A stretch of 64,000 nucleotides of DNA from Nonomuraea sp. SYSU D8015 (GCF_008065375.1 NZ_VJYI01000001.1:1240001-1304000), one strand, 5' to 3'; shown: positions 1 through 9,389, counted from the stretch's first letter. Notes: generated from the letters alone by a model not told the origin. Program-made: numbers and translations.

Positions 1-1782
1 GACGCGATCGCCGCGCTGCTCCCCGCCCTGACCCCGCTGATCGAACTGGTCGCGCAGGTCGCCGCCCAGCTCGGCGGAATCCTCGCCCAGGCGGTCACGA
101 TGCTGGTGCAGGCGCTCACGCCGGTGCTGCCGGTCATCGTCCAGTTGGTGCAGCAGATCGGCGGCGCGCTCATCACCGCCCTGCAGGCCGCGGCGCCGGC
201 GCTGCTGGCGATCGTCCAGGCGGTCCTCAGCCTCCTACCGGCGATCACCCCGCTGATCGGCTTGGTGGCGCAACTGCTGCAGGCGATCGTCCCACTGGCG
301 GTCCAGTTCCTGCCGCTGTTCTCCCAGCTGATGGGCGCGCTGACACCGGTCATCACCGCCCTCGCCGGAGTCGTCACCCAACTGCTGGCCGCGTTGATGC
401 CGGTCCTGAAGGTGCTGGTCGACGTCGCGATCCAGGCGTTGACGCCGCTCATCGGCCTCGTATTGCAGGTCGTGCAGGCGCTGATGCCGCTGGTGCAGGC
501 CGTGCTGCCCGTGCTCGTCAGCCTCGTGCAGGCGGTCACCCCGATCCTGGCGCTGGTCGCGAACGTGTTCGGCCAGATCCTGCAAGCGTTGATGCCGCTG
601 CTCGACGCGCTCATGCAGCTGGTGATGGCGATCCTGCAGCCGCTGCTGCCATTGATCGACGCGCTCGCCCCGCTCCTCACGACGATCATCGGGTTGTTCG
701 CGCAGCTCGTGACCGCCGTGATGCCGCTCATCGAGGTGCTGCTCAACCTGATCACGTCGGTGTTGACGCCGCTGATCGGCATCATCGCCGACGTCATCTC
801 GTGGCTGGCAGACCGGCTCGCCCCGGTCTTCGAGTGGCTGGCCGGGATCATCAAGGTCGCGATCGACGCGATCGTGCAGGTCTTCCAATGGCTGTACGAC
901 ACCCTGATCGGCAATTCGATCATCCCCGACCTGATCAACGGATTCCGGGAGTGGTTCCAGCGCGGCGTCGACTGGGTGCGCGGCATCATCGCCTGGTTCG
1001 GCGAACTCCCCGGCATGATCGGCGGCTGGCTCGGCAGCGTCCTCGACCGGGTGTCCGAGGCGTGGAACAACATCCGAGCCGCCATCAGCCAGCGGATCAA
1101 CGAGATCCGAGACACGATCGCCAACATCCTCGGCCAAATCGGCGACCGCTGGCGGCAGGCGTGGGACAGCGTCCGCGAGTTCGTCTCGGGCGCCTGGAAC
1201 AACATCCGCAACGCGGTATCCGACGGCATCAACAACCTGCTCAACTGGTTCCGCGACCTCCCCGGGCAGATCGCCGGGGCGCTCGGAAACTTGGGCGGCA
1301 CCCTGTTCAACGCCGGTCGCGACCTGCTCATAGGGCTGTGGAACGGAATCCAGTCGCTGTGGCAGTGGTTCCGCGACGCCATCTACAACTTCTTCGCCGG
1401 AATCATGCCGCAATGGGTCAAGGACGCCCTCGGCATCGCCTCCCCGTCGAAGCTGTTCGCCGCGATCGGCCGCGAGTTGCCGCCCGGCCTGGTGATGGGT
1501 ATCGAGCACAGCCTGCCCATGCTCGAAGCCGCGTCGCAGACGATGGCGGACACCGTCGCCGGCGCCTTCACCGACGTCGCTTCGCCGGCGCCTACCTTCA
1601 CCGGCACGTTTGCACCCGCTGTCGCGGCGGGCGGCGCGGGTGGCGGAGTCGTGATCCACGGCGACCTGGTGATGCCGATCCAGGGCGTCATCGACCCGTC
1701 GCGGCCGGACGCGTGGCGGCAGGTCCTCGTGCAGGTGCGGGACGGGCTGCGCGACATCGAGCGGGAGGCCTACGCAGGATGA
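1..1782 (+). CDS. Phage tail tape measure protein (5' truncated by window)
   Basis: The reading frame is open from base 1, giving 593 visible residues of a longer protein. The first ~250 residues are a hydrophobic Leu/Val/Ala/Gln-rich helical repeat. Trp-rich helical repeats follow, then a C-terminal GIASPSKLF-type segment typical of siphophage tape measures. Such proteins set tail length and help DNA entry. The stop overlaps the start of the next tail gene by ATGA. The start codon lies left of the window. Confidence 0.9.
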   Translation, partial: DAIAALLPALTPLIELVAQVAAQLGGILAQAVTMLVQALTPVLPVIVQLVQQIGGALITALQAAAPALLAIVQAVLSLLPAITPLIGLVAQLLQAIVPLAVQFLPLFSQLMGALTPVITALAGVVTQLLAALMPVLKVLVDVAIQALTPLIGLVLQVVQALMPLVQAVLPVLVSLVQAVTPILALVANVFGQILQALMPLLDALMQLVMAILQPLLPLIDALAPLLTTIIGLFAQLVTAVMPLIEVLLNLITSVLTPLIGIIADVISWLADRLAPVFEWLAGIIKVAIDAIVQVFQWLYDTLIGNSIIPDLINGFREWFQRGVDWVRGIIAWFGELPGMIGGWLGSVLDRVSEAWNNIRAAISQRINEIRDTIANILGQIGDRWRQAWDSVREFVSGAWNNIRNAVSDGINNLLNWFRDLPGQIAGALGNLGGTLFNAGRDLLIGLWNGIQSLWQWFRDAIYNFFAGIMPQWVKDALGIASPSKLFAAIGRELPPGLVMGIEHSLPMLEAASQTMADTVAGAFTDVASPAPTFTGTFAPAVAAGGAGGGVVIHGDLVMPIQGVIDPSRPDAWRQVLVQVRDGLRDIEREAYAG

Positions 1783-2966
1783 GCACCCTCCAGCTCGGCC
1801 GCCTCACCCTGCGGGAGACCATGACGGTATCCGAGACTGTCCGGGACGCTGGCCGCACCCTCACCGTCCACGGCAAAGAAGTCACCCCGCTGATCAGCCG
1901 CACCGAACTGCTCGAGCGGCTGGAGGGCGTGCTCGGGCTGCGCGGCTCGCTCGTCCCCGCCATCTGGGAGGAGAAGTCCGAGCGGAACGGCTACTACACG
2001 ATCACGGACGCGTCCGCGGACTACACAGACCGGTTCAGGCAGTCCATCGCGTGGGTTACCTGGAAGCTCACACTGGCCAGGCACGGCGGCGACACCGACG
2101 TCGACCTGGAGAGCAGACTCAGTGGCGCTGTGCGCGCCAACGATTTCAGCCTCGCGGGGGAGCGGTGGCATGCGCCGCCGGTCGGCGCCTACGGCTACTA
2201 CACCGGCTCCACGTCGCCGTCCACGATGACGCGGGCGACGACGGACGGCGCCATCACCGTCTACCGGGCGCTCCCGGCCAACACCTCGCCACGGTGGGGG
2301 TGCGCGGTGGAGGACTATCTGCGAGGCCGCGCCCGAATCCTGTCCTCCGGGTTCGAGCGGGTCGGCACCGGGAGCACGCTGGCCACCGACAACTGGGAGC
2401 TCTCCAACGGCCTGGTGCGGGTGCGGCCCCTCACCGTCGGCGGATCGTTGGAGGTGGCCGCGTTCACCGGGTCGGCGTGGCGGCCGAAAACCTGGTGGGC
2501 GGACGTGGGCGGCACCCAAATCAGCCGCTGGGAGTCGGCCACGGTGCTGCGGAACGACCCGGAGCAGGTGATCGTGCGCTTGGTGGAGTCGCGGTCGCCG
2601 GTCGGCCGAGCCGTCCTCGACCTAACCCTGCGGCGCGGCTCGAGATTCGTCGAAGGGTATTTCCAGCGCGGCGACTCCGGGACGCTCAGCGTGTATCTGG
2701 CCACTGCTGAGACGATGACCGACTCGACCTCGTACGTGGTGCGGTCGACGGACGACGCCAACGGCAACAGGGCGATCGCCGGGTCGGCGAGGAACTTCGA
2801 CCCGCACGCATCTGGAGGCCTGACCCGGACGGCGGCCACGGCGATGGACTTCTTTGTCGGCGTCGTCGCCGGCGGCGGCTCCGCAGTGTCCGGCGACCAA
2901 GCCACCAACCTGCGCGACCAGTACCTCGCGGCGCTGCCCGAGACGACTGCCGCGATTCGGAGGTGA
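1779..2966 (+). CDS. Distal tail / minor tail protein
   Basis: A 395-residue protein starting in an ATGA overlap with the tape measure, with GGAGG about 10 nt upstream. Its position directly after the tape measure is where siphophages encode the distal tail protein linking tube and tip. The sequence is beta-rich with no membrane segments and no catalytic motif I recognise. The assignment rests on gene order and size; another minor tail protein is possible. Confidence 0.7.
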   Translation: MSTLQLGRLTLRETMTVSETVRDAGRTLTVHGKEVTPLISRTELLERLEGVLGLRGSLVPAIWEEKSERNGYYTITDASADYTDRFRQSIAWVTWKLTLARHGGDTDVDLESRLSGAVRANDFSLAGERWHAPPVGAYGYYTGSTSPSTMTRATTDGAITVYRALPANTSPRWGCAVEDYLRGRARILSSGFERVGTGSTLATDNWELSNGLVRVRPLTVGGSLEVAAFTGSAWRPKTWWADVGGTQISRWESATVLRNDPEQVIVRLVESRSPVGRAVLDLTLRRGSRFVEGYFQRGDSGTLSVYLATAETMTDSTSYVVRSTDDANGNRAIAGSARNFDPHASGGLTRTAATAMDFFVGVVAGGGSAVSGDQATNLRDQYLAALPETTAAIRR

Positions 2967-2970
2967 GCAG

Positions 2971-5886
2971 GTGCCGGTCACGGAGACGCTGATGGGGCTC
3001 GGCTCCTGGTCCATCACCCTCGTCGAGGAAACCCCGAAAGACCTCTTGGACCGCCTGGCGTTCTTCGGCCACATCGCCGTACAGGCCGGCCGCCTCGACC
3101 CGGCCCAGTACGGCGACAACCTGCTCACCACCGGCCGGTATGTCGGCGTGCTCACCGGGCGGGACTTTGACACCACGAAGAAGATCAACGGCCAGGGGAT
3201 GGCGTTGTGGTTGGGCGACTCCGACGACAAGGGCGAGATCTTCGAGACGCCGCTCAACATCACCGGCAAGACGTTCCCCAACGCCATCAGGGACATCCTC
3301 GGCTCCGGCACCGCGGTCATCGAGGGCGCCCTGTACAGCGCGGCCGGCACGTATACCGGCACGCACGTGTGGCAGAGCAAACGCAAGGCTGTCGACTACG
3401 TGTGCCAGCTGTTCAACTGCGAATGGCGGGTCAACGGCAACGCCACCCTCGACGCCGGCCCAGCCGCCAACCTGTTCGCCACCACCCCAAAGTGTGTGAT
3501 CGTCCGAAACGGCGCCGACGGCCACGACCTCGCCCTCACCGGGCTGCCCGGCGACATGTCCCTGGCCCGGGACGTACAGGACTGGACCACCCGCGTCGTC
3601 CTCCTCGCCGAAGGCCAGGGGGAGGCGACCGCCACCGGCTCGGCGAACATCGCGTCGAACCCGTACGTTGATCTGCGCGGCCAGGCGGTCAAGCGGACCC
3701 GTCTCGTCTCCGAGTCGGGCACGTCGACCGGCAACGCCCAAGCGAGGGCGCAACTCCAGCTCAACCGCTTCTCGGGCACCCGCAACGCGCTACGGCTGTC
3801 CACCCACGACTACGAGGTGCGCGGCTCCTTCGCGGTCGGGGATTGGGTGTGGGTGTGGGATCCCGACTCAGGCATCGTCGACCCCAGCGTGGAGGTCACG
3901 TTTCGCGGACAGCGGTTCAACCCCTTGAAGTTGCGGGTGGCGGAGTGTTCGTGGCCGGTCACGGAGGAGATGACGGTCGCCTACCGGCACCAGGACGGCA
4001 CCTGGCACGATCTCACCCCCTTTGTGCGGTTCGAGTCGGGTGCGACGAGCATTACGGTGGGCGAGCTCGGCCGCAGCCTCACGAACGCGGGCAGCGAACC
4101 TGTCGGGCCCAGGCCGATCCCCGACTCGACCATTCCCGGCGTCGTCACCTGGGTGACGCCGTTCCAAACGTCGGTCTACCTGGACGGGCTCGGCAACACC
4201 CGCGCCCGGATCATCGCCTTCTGGCAGCTGCCGCTCAACACTGACGGCTCGACGATCCTCGACGGCCACCACTACGAGATCGGCTACGGCATCTCCCCGG
4301 CCACCTCGTGGGAGATCGCCTATGCGCCGTGGGGCGACCTGCAGGGCGTCGTCAACGACCTGAGCCCTGGGGTCACGTACGACTTCCGGATCCGCGCCGT
4401 CGACCTGGCCGGCAACGCGGGCGCCTGGTCGGCGACCGTGAGCGCCACAGCCAACCCCGACACGATCCCGCCGTCGACGCCAGCCGCGCCGACCGTCGCC
4501 GGCTCCCGGCTCGCCCTCCAAATCAGCCACAACCTGGGCAAATCCACGGGCGGCACCTTCAACCTGGAAAAGGATCTCCAACACCTGGAGATCCACGTCG
4601 GTGCTACCAGCGGATTCACCGCCGACTCGACCACGTTGAAGGGCAAAACGCCGGCGACGGCCGCGATGATGCAGGCGCTGATCCCGGCGATCGCGACGGT
4701 CGAGGTTGAGGAGACGACGGCGCGGTGGGTGCGGGTCATCGCGGTGGACGAGGCGGGGAACCGGTCGGCGGCGTCTGCGTCGGCCAGCGCGACGGCGCTG
4801 CTGATCGACGACGCCCACATCTCGGACCTGACCGTGACCAAGGTGACGGCGGGCACGATCTCGTCGAACTGGTTGATCGGCGCCGAGATCCGCACCGCGT
4901 CTGCTGGTCAGCGCGTGGTGTTGAACGCCACCGGGTTGCACGGCTTCGACTCCGGGAACAACGAACTGGTCAGTCTGCTCAACACCGGGTCATTCACGTT
5001 GCGCAGCGCACCGTCGGGGTCACGTGTGCAGCTCGACACCTCCGGCCTGAAGGTCTTCAGCGGCACCACCGAGGTGGTGTCGCTGCTGGCGTCCGGCAGT
5101 TTCACGCTCAGGTCGGCCGCGAGCGGTGCCCGGGTCGAGTTGGACACGGCCGGGCTGCGGATCATCAATTCGGGCGGCACACAACTCGTCAACTTGGCCA
5201 GTTCCGGCTCTTTCACGCTGCGGTCCGCAGGGTCGGGGAGCAGGGTCGAACTCGACATGAACGGCCTGCGGCTGTACGACGGCGGCGGCAGCCAGACCCT
5301 GAACCTGGACGCCACCAACGGCAACGTCGACATGGTCGGCCGACTCACAAGCACGGTATCCGGCTCTTCGGCACGGCTTGTGATCAACCCGAACTTCGGC
5401 GCTGATCCGGAAATCCGGTTCTACGAGAACACGTTTGATTACCACTACATTACGTCTCATGTTGGAGCAGGTGTAGATGCTGTTCAGATGGGGTCGGTGA
5501 CAGTCGGCGACAGAAAGGGGCTTCTGCAGCTGGCACCTGGAATAGTTGAGCTGATTCGCACGACCGGAGGGGCCACCTTTACGCATACCGGACTGAGAGT
5601 GAACGACACATGGTTTGATATGCATGGAATGCTGGGACAGCCGGGCAACAACAGCGTATGGGTCCGGGGCAGTTCTCAAATCGGCGGTTTCGCCACCGGA
5701 TACACGATCTTCTTCGGTGGAACGATGGACTCGGCGATTTACCCAGTGATCTCGTTCTTTGACATCGGAAGTAACGTCTATGCGGCGATCAAGAACGGGG
5801 GCGGGGCATCGTCGTTCGGATTCCTGCAGTCGCAACCTTCTTCTGTTGATCCCCACGAGGTGACATATCTGGGATGGAGGATGTAA
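2971..5886 (+). CDS. Tail tip/fibre protein with fibronectin III domain and repeat stalk
   Basis: A 971-residue protein starting at GTG with GGAGG 7 nt upstream. The N-terminal ~370 residues resemble a tail-associated structural module. A fibronectin type III domain (about residues 390-500) ends in the usual YDFRIRAVDLAGN pattern. Around residues 640-810 four roughly 30-residue repeats share a GSFTLRSA-x-SG-x-RVxLD core and probably form a beta-stalk. The last ~160 residues are encoded by DNA of visibly lower GC and look like an exchangeable receptor-binding tip. The gene probably governs host recognition. Confidence 0.75.
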   Translation: MPVTETLMGLGSWSITLVEETPKDLLDRLAFFGHIAVQAGRLDPAQYGDNLLTTGRYVGVLTGRDFDTTKKINGQGMALWLGDSDDKGEIFETPLNITGKTFPNAIRDILGSGTAVIEGALYSAAGTYTGTHVWQSKRKAVDYVCQLFNCEWRVNGNATLDAGPAANLFATTPKCVIVRNGADGHDLALTGLPGDMSLARDVQDWTTRVVLLAEGQGEATATGSANIASNPYVDLRGQAVKRTRLVSESGTSTGNAQARAQLQLNRFSGTRNALRLSTHDYEVRGSFAVGDWVWVWDPDSGIVDPSVEVTFRGQRFNPLKLRVAECSWPVTEEMTVAYRHQDGTWHDLTPFVRFESGATSITVGELGRSLTNAGSEPVGPRPIPDSTIPGVVTWVTPFQTSVYLDGLGNTRARIIAFWQLPLNTDGSTILDGHHYEIGYGISPATSWEIAYAPWGDLQGVVNDLSPGVTYDFRIRAVDLAGNAGAWSATVSATANPDTIPPSTPAAPTVAGSRLALQISHNLGKSTGGTFNLEKDLQHLEIHVGATSGFTADSTTLKGKTPATAAMMQALIPAIATVEVEETTARWVRVIAVDEAGNRSAASASASATALLIDDAHISDLTVTKVTAGTISSNWLIGAEIRTASAGQRVVLNATGLHGFDSGNNELVSLLNTGSFTLRSAPSGSRVQLDTSGLKVFSGTTEVVSLLASGSFTLRSAASGARVELDTAGLRIINSGGTQLVNLASSGSFTLRSAGSGSRVELDMNGLRLYDGGGSQTLNLDATNGNVDMVGRLTSTVSGSSARLVINPNFGADPEIRFYENTFDYHYITSHVGAGVDAVQMGSVTVGDRKGLLQLAPGIVELIRTTGGATFTHTGLRVNDTWFDMHGMLGQPGNNSVWVRGSSQIGGFATGYTIFFGGTMDSAIYPVISFFDIGSNVYAAIKNGGGASSFGFLQSQPSSVDPHEVTYLGWRM

Positions 5887-6479
5887 TGGCGGCGATCGTT
5901 GATGTCCGTGAACACTATGATCGTGATGGCGTGGACCGATGGCAGTTTGATGTGCTGCAGGACGACGGCACTCTTCACGGCTATGTGATGCCGATTCACT
6001 GGCTGCCCCAGGTTGCTGCCGAGTACGGCCTGCCGATGGACGACTTCGAGCAGCTGCTCGACGTTGCGATCCACACCGCGCACGTCGACCAGGACCTCAC
6101 CCGCGGCACCGATCCAGTCGCGCGCGCCCGCGCCGGGCGTCCGGTCACCCTGCACAATGCGGCCAGCCTGGACGAGGTGCGGGAGGCGCACCTCGCCAGG
6201 ATCGCCGCCGTCAAGGCATCCGGGCGGCGGATCGACATGCCGAAGCCGGGTGCCAAGGCGCGGATCCCGGTCGCCGCCGCCGCGGACGGCCGGCTGGAGT
6301 ACGGCGAGGTCGACGCGCACGCCAAGCTCGCGGCGCTCAAATCACGGTTCGGGCCGGACATGGAGATCAGGACAGGTCGCGGCACGACGACCGTCGGCGA
6401 GTGGCATCGCCAGGCGAACAAGGACCTCGACGAGCGGCTCCCCTACCGGAAGAGGACACGTGGAACCGATCAGCGTTGA
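5886..6479 (+). CDS. Phage hypothetical protein after tail fibre gene
   Basis: A 197-residue soluble, mixed alpha/beta protein of unrecognised family. I chose the ATG at 5886 because it overlaps the previous stop (TAATG) and has GGAGG 5 nt upstream; an in-frame ATG lies at 5874. Placement after the tail fibre gene suggests a tail-tip accessory or chaperone role, but no motif proves it. Confidence 0.65.
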   Translation: MAAIVDVREHYDRDGVDRWQFDVLQDDGTLHGYVMPIHWLPQVAAEYGLPMDDFEQLLDVAIHTAHVDQDLTRGTDPVARARAGRPVTLHNAASLDEVREAHLARIAAVKASGRRIDMPKPGAKARIPVAAAADGRLEYGEVDAHAKLAALKSRFGPDMEIRTGRGTTTVGEWHRQANKDLDERLPYRKRTRGTDQR

Positions 6480-6663
6480 CATTCATGCCGTATTCGGCGA
6501 GGTCGAACGGCAACGTAACGACGCGCTGACCGAGTCGGCGACACTGCGCGCCCACGTCGCCGCACTGACCGGCGAACGCGACGAACTCCGCGCCGAACTG
6601 GAGCGGCTCCGCCGCGGCGAACAGCCCGACCGGCCGGTGGTGGCAGGCTCTGTTGAAGACTGA
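6460..6663 (+). CDS. Small coiled-coil phage protein
   Basis: A 67-residue protein starting at GTG with AGAGGA just upstream, overlapping the previous gene by 20 nt in another frame. From about residue 15 to 55 it is a regular charged heptad pattern ending ERDELRAELERLRRG, a clear coiled coil. Function is unknown. Confidence 0.55.
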   Translation: MEPISVDIHAVFGEVERQRNDALTESATLRAHVAALTGERDELRAELERLRRGEQPDRPVVAGSVED

Positions 6664-6828
6664 CTAACGATGCTTGGTGATCGTCGTCCTCTTGCGGCGG
6701 CGCGCCCAAATCCACGGATACGCCATCCCCATCGTGCAGCACATCCACACGATCTCGCCGACCGTCCACGCCGGCTTCGACACCGACCTGCCGACGTTGC
6801 GTACTTCGATCGGCTTGTCCTTACCCAT
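6664..6828 (-). CDS. Small membrane protein, antisense to the tail/lysis genes
   Basis: A 54-residue protein on the minus strand with an excellent AGGAGG site 6 nt before its ATG. A short polar N-terminus is followed by one Trp/Met/Cys-rich hydrophobic segment (about residues 22-44) and an RRRKRTTITKHR basic tail. Similar short one-segment proteins occur on actinomycete mobile elements. It sits alone against the direction of the flanking phage genes, which suggests a lysogen-expressed gene. Function is unknown. Confidence 0.55.
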   Translation of the reverse strand: MGKDKPIEVRNVGRSVSKPAWTVGEIVWMCCTMGMAYPWIWARRRKRTTITKHR

Positions 6829-7014
6829 CCACGCCTCCTGATCCACGGCCGATAAGGGGACGCTCCGATCGTCCCTCACGTTGGCCCGAATCCGCGTGGC
6901 CGGATGCGGACACCCCAGAGACGTGCCGCCCTGCGTTTGAGGGTGCTCCGGCAGGGCGGCACACCTACTTCCATTCACGGCCTTCCGCCGGATCGTCCAC
7001 GAGGGAGGACGTGA

Positions 7015-7332
7015 GTGCCCGATGAGCCGACACCGTGGGAACTCCACCGTTCGATGGAGGCCCTGCGCCGCAGTCTCGAATCCGGGTTCGCGTCCCTCAA
7101 CTCACGGCTTGATCGCGTTGTGTCCAGCGAACTCTTCGCCGCATACCAGCAGGCTGTTCAACGCCAGTTCGACGATCACGAACGCAAAATCACGGCGATC
7201 GAAGCCGACCGCGAAGCCGACAAGAAGGAACGGGACAACTACAAGCGGCTGATCGGCCTCGCCGTTTTCACGTCGATCATCGCACCGCTGGTCATCCTGC
7301 TCTTCCAGCTCTGGCTGAACAAGGGGACATGA
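7015..7332 (+). CDS. Coiled-coil protein with C-terminal membrane anchor
   Basis: A 105-residue protein from a GTG start with GGGAGG 6 nt upstream. Residues 8-75 are helical and charged; one membrane segment (about 80-100) precedes a short LNKGT tail. This tail-anchored layout recalls phage haemolysin-XhlA-like lysis accessory proteins, and the lysis genes are just downstream, but the match is architectural only. It overlaps the next gene by ATGA. Confidence 0.6.
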   Translation: MPDEPTPWELHRSMEALRRSLESGFASLNSRLDRVVSSELFAAYQQAVQRQFDDHERKITAIEADREADKKERDNYKRLIGLAVFTSIIAPLVILLFQLWLNKGT

Positions 7333-8048
7333 TGGGCCGGCACAACGACGACGGGCTGTTTCGCGACCACGCCGATGACACCACCGTCAACGAGCCAGCC
7401 GAGAAGGAAGAGGGATCGCGGCAGCCGCGCTGGTGGCCGCTGCCGCTCGTCGCCGCTGTCATCTTCGCCGCTGTCATCTTCGCGATCATGCTGCAAATGC
7501 ACGACTTGCGCGAGCGGGCGGACGTAGCGGAACGCAACAGCGAGGTACTCGCCGAGCAGGTGCGGGAGATGGGCGGCAAACCGAAGGTGACCCCGGATCC
7601 CGGGCCGCCCGGCGAACGCGGGGACCAGGGCGAGCCTGGCCGCCCGCCGACCTCGGCCGAAATCAGCGCAGCCGTCGCCGCCTATCTGCGCCAGAACCCG
7701 CCGTCGTCTGGCCGGGCGCCGAGCAAGGCGGAGATTGCTGCGGCGGTGTCGGCGTATCTACGCGAGAACCCGCCACCTGCTGGCCCGCGCGGCGAAAAAG
7801 GCGAGCCCGGAGAGACAGTGACAGGCCCGCCCGGGCCAGCAGGTGAACCCGGGAAAGACGGCGTGGACGGCAAGGACTCCACCGTCCCTGGCCCAAAGGG
7901 CGACCCGGGGCCGCCTCCGTCCGCCGAGCAGATCTCTGCAGCTGTCGAGGCATGGCTGCAGGCCAACCCGATCTACTGTTATCCGCCCGATCCGCCTGGC
8001 CAGGTCACCGGAAAACCATGGCGATGCACCGCCACCCCGCCCTCCTGA
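7329..8048 (+). CDS. Membrane-anchored collagen-like repeat protein
   Basis: A 239-residue protein starting within an ATGA overlap (a second ATG follows at 7332). The order is a cytoplasmic N-terminus, one membrane segment (39-56) and a short coiled coil (57-82). Collagen-type G-X-Y stretches at about 92-104, 152-161, 167-183 and 188-196 alternate with three copies of an AEIxAAVxAYLRxNPP-like helical motif (about 109-125, 133-149, 199-214). The C-terminus has two Cys. Collagen repeats are common in phage fibres, but membrane anchoring here suggests a cell-surface or lysis-associated role. Confidence 0.65.
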   Translation: MMGRHNDDGLFRDHADDTTVNEPAEKEEGSRQPRWWPLPLVAAVIFAAVIFAIMLQMHDLRERADVAERNSEVLAEQVREMGGKPKVTPDPGPPGERGDQGEPGRPPTSAEISAAVAAYLRQNPPSSGRAPSKAEIAAAVSAYLRENPPPAGPRGEKGEPGETVTGPPGPAGEPGKDGVDGKDSTVPGPKGDPGPPPSAEQISAAVEAWLQANPIYCYPPDPPGQVTGKPWRCTATPPS

Positions 8049-8090
8049 ACCAACCACCTACGCCTGCAACCCGGAAGGAGCACCCTCACC

Positions 8091-8234
8091 GTGAGGCAGA
8101 ACGAAGCCGAGCTCACCGCCACCAAAGTTGATCGGCAGCCGTGGGAAGCCACGGAAGACGACGAAGAGACCGTGCTCAAGGAGCGGTTCGGGCCGCCCGA
8201 CGATGACGGCATCTACCGCGGCGAGGGGGCGTGA
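8091..8234 (+). CDS. Small acidic phage protein
   Basis: A 47-residue protein from GTG with GGAAGGAG upstream (about 11 nt). It is charged and soluble, with many Glu/Asp, and ends in a TGATG overlap with the next gene. Its place in a tightly spaced gene row supports coding; function is unknown. Confidence 0.45.
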   Translation: MRQNEAELTATKVDRQPWEATEDDEETVLKERFGPPDDDGIYRGEGA

Positions 8235-8506
8235 TGCTGACCATCACACGCACCCGGACCCACACTTTTATCGAGTTCGCGAACCCGTTCCTGGTGTGCG
8301 AAGGATGCGGCCAGCCAGTCACCCGGATGCACCGCCACGAGCGGTGCGGCTGCAACGACCCAGAGGTGGATCGCAACCCGTGCTGCGGATCGTACGGCGA
8401 GCGCAGCACATGCCCATCGTGGGGACCTGTGGACGGTTGTACATGCGTGGCATCCCTCGGCTACATCCCCCACGGGCCTGCGGGAACCTCGGCGGTGAAG
8501 AAATGA
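8234..8506 (+). CDS. Cys-rich small protein, possible zinc-binding
   Basis: A 90-residue protein whose ATG overlaps the previous stop (a GTG at 8231 is also in frame). Cys pairs CEGC, CGC, CC and CTC plus several His suggest a metal-binding fold. It overlaps the endolysin start by 4 nt. No family is recognised. Confidence 0.5.
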   Translation: MLTITRTRTHTFIEFANPFLVCEGCGQPVTRMHRHERCGCNDPEVDRNPCCGSYGERSTCPSWGPVDGCTCVASLGYIPHGPAGTSAVKK

Positions 8507-9276
8507 CGGCGGCGAAGATGCTGGCCGCGGGCCGCGCCGACCTCGGCCTGTCCGGCAGGCCGAACCACATCACCCGCGACTACGCTGCCCGGCACGGCAA
8601 AGCGTTTCTTGAGGCGCCGTGGTGCAACATGGCGATCACGTATTGGGCGCGCAAGTCCGGCAACGCCGCCGCCGTCCTTCCGGCCGGAGACCGGGCGTAT
8701 ACGCCGTGGCACGCCGACGACGGACGCGACCGCGGCCTGTGGTACGCCGGCACCGTCGAGAACCTGAAGAAGCATGCCCGTCCGGGCGCGATCGTGTTCT
8801 TCGACTGGGCCGGCACCAACACGATCGCCGCGATCGACCACGTGGGCGTCATTGAAGACGTCCTTGACGACGGCCGGGTTATCACGATCGAAGGCAACAC
8901 CGGCGACGCGTGCAAGCGCCGCGTCAGGTCAGCAACGCACATCGCCGGGTTCTGGAACCCGCCCTACAAGCCCAGCACCAAGCCGCCTGCCGCGCCGGCA
9001 GCGTCGACCGTGGAGGACCTCGTGAAGAAGCTGCCCATGCTGGCGAAGGGCGCCAACAACTACGACGTAAAAACGGTCCGCGCCTGCTTGTTTGCCCGCG
9101 GCGGCCTCGACCCGGCCCACTACGGCGGCACGGACGGGCTGCAGGAGTGGCTCGAGCGGACCGACTTCGACGCCGCCCTCGACTCGGACGTGAAGGCGTT
9201 TCAACGGTCGAAGAAGCTTGAGGTTGACGGGATCGTCGGGCCTCGCACGTGGGCTGCGCTGCTGCGCGTGAAGTAG
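8503..9276 (+). CDS. Endolysin: CHAP peptidase plus peptidoglycan-binding domain
   Basis: A 257-residue lysin. An N-terminal CHAP-type domain (about 1-155) carries Cys41 in APWCNMA, His113 in IDHVGVIED and the IEGNTG motif around 129-134, the expected Cys/His/polar set for amidase or endopeptidase action on peptidoglycan. After a Pro-rich linker, residues ~170-257 form a PG_binding_1 module ending VDGIVGPRTWAALL. There is no signal peptide, so export would depend on a holin; a holin-like gene lies at 10,041. Confidence 0.9.
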   Translation: MTAAKMLAAGRADLGLSGRPNHITRDYAARHGKAFLEAPWCNMAITYWARKSGNAAAVLPAGDRAYTPWHADDGRDRGLWYAGTVENLKKHARPGAIVFFDWAGTNTIAAIDHVGVIEDVLDDGRVITIEGNTGDACKRRVRSATHIAGFWNPPYKPSTKPPAAPAASTVEDLVKKLPMLAKGANNYDVKTVRACLFARGGLDPAHYGGTDGLQEWLERTDFDAALDSDVKAFQRSKKLEVDGIVGPRTWAALLRVK

Positions 9277-9278
9277 CC

Positions 9279-9389
9279 ATGGACGGCCTGTTCGCCCGCT
9301 GGTGGCATCTCCGCCCGTACCCGCCCCTGGACGCCGCTCTGGAGCGGCCTGAACGCGTCGACGAGCCCGAGCCGGGCGTCGGCGACTGA
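9279..9389 (+). CDS. Very small ORF after endolysin
   Basis: A 36-codon ATG frame 2 nt after the endolysin stop encodes a Trp/Pro/Glu-rich peptide with no clear ribosome site. Position and typical codon use are the only support; it may be noncoding. Confidence 0.25.
   Translation: MDGLFARWWHLRPYPPLDAALERPERVDEPEPGVGD

Noticed and set aside
235..1659. Long minus-strand open frame opposite the tape measure
   Set aside because: Composition (Asp/Arg/His-rich, no motifs) is that of an antisense shadow of a Leu/Val-rich gene in GC-rich DNA.
2551..2570. GACCCGGA octamers resembling Streptomyces TraB recognition repeats (also near 12,640 and 42,317)
   Set aside because: Only isolated single copies; real clt loci have tandem copies.
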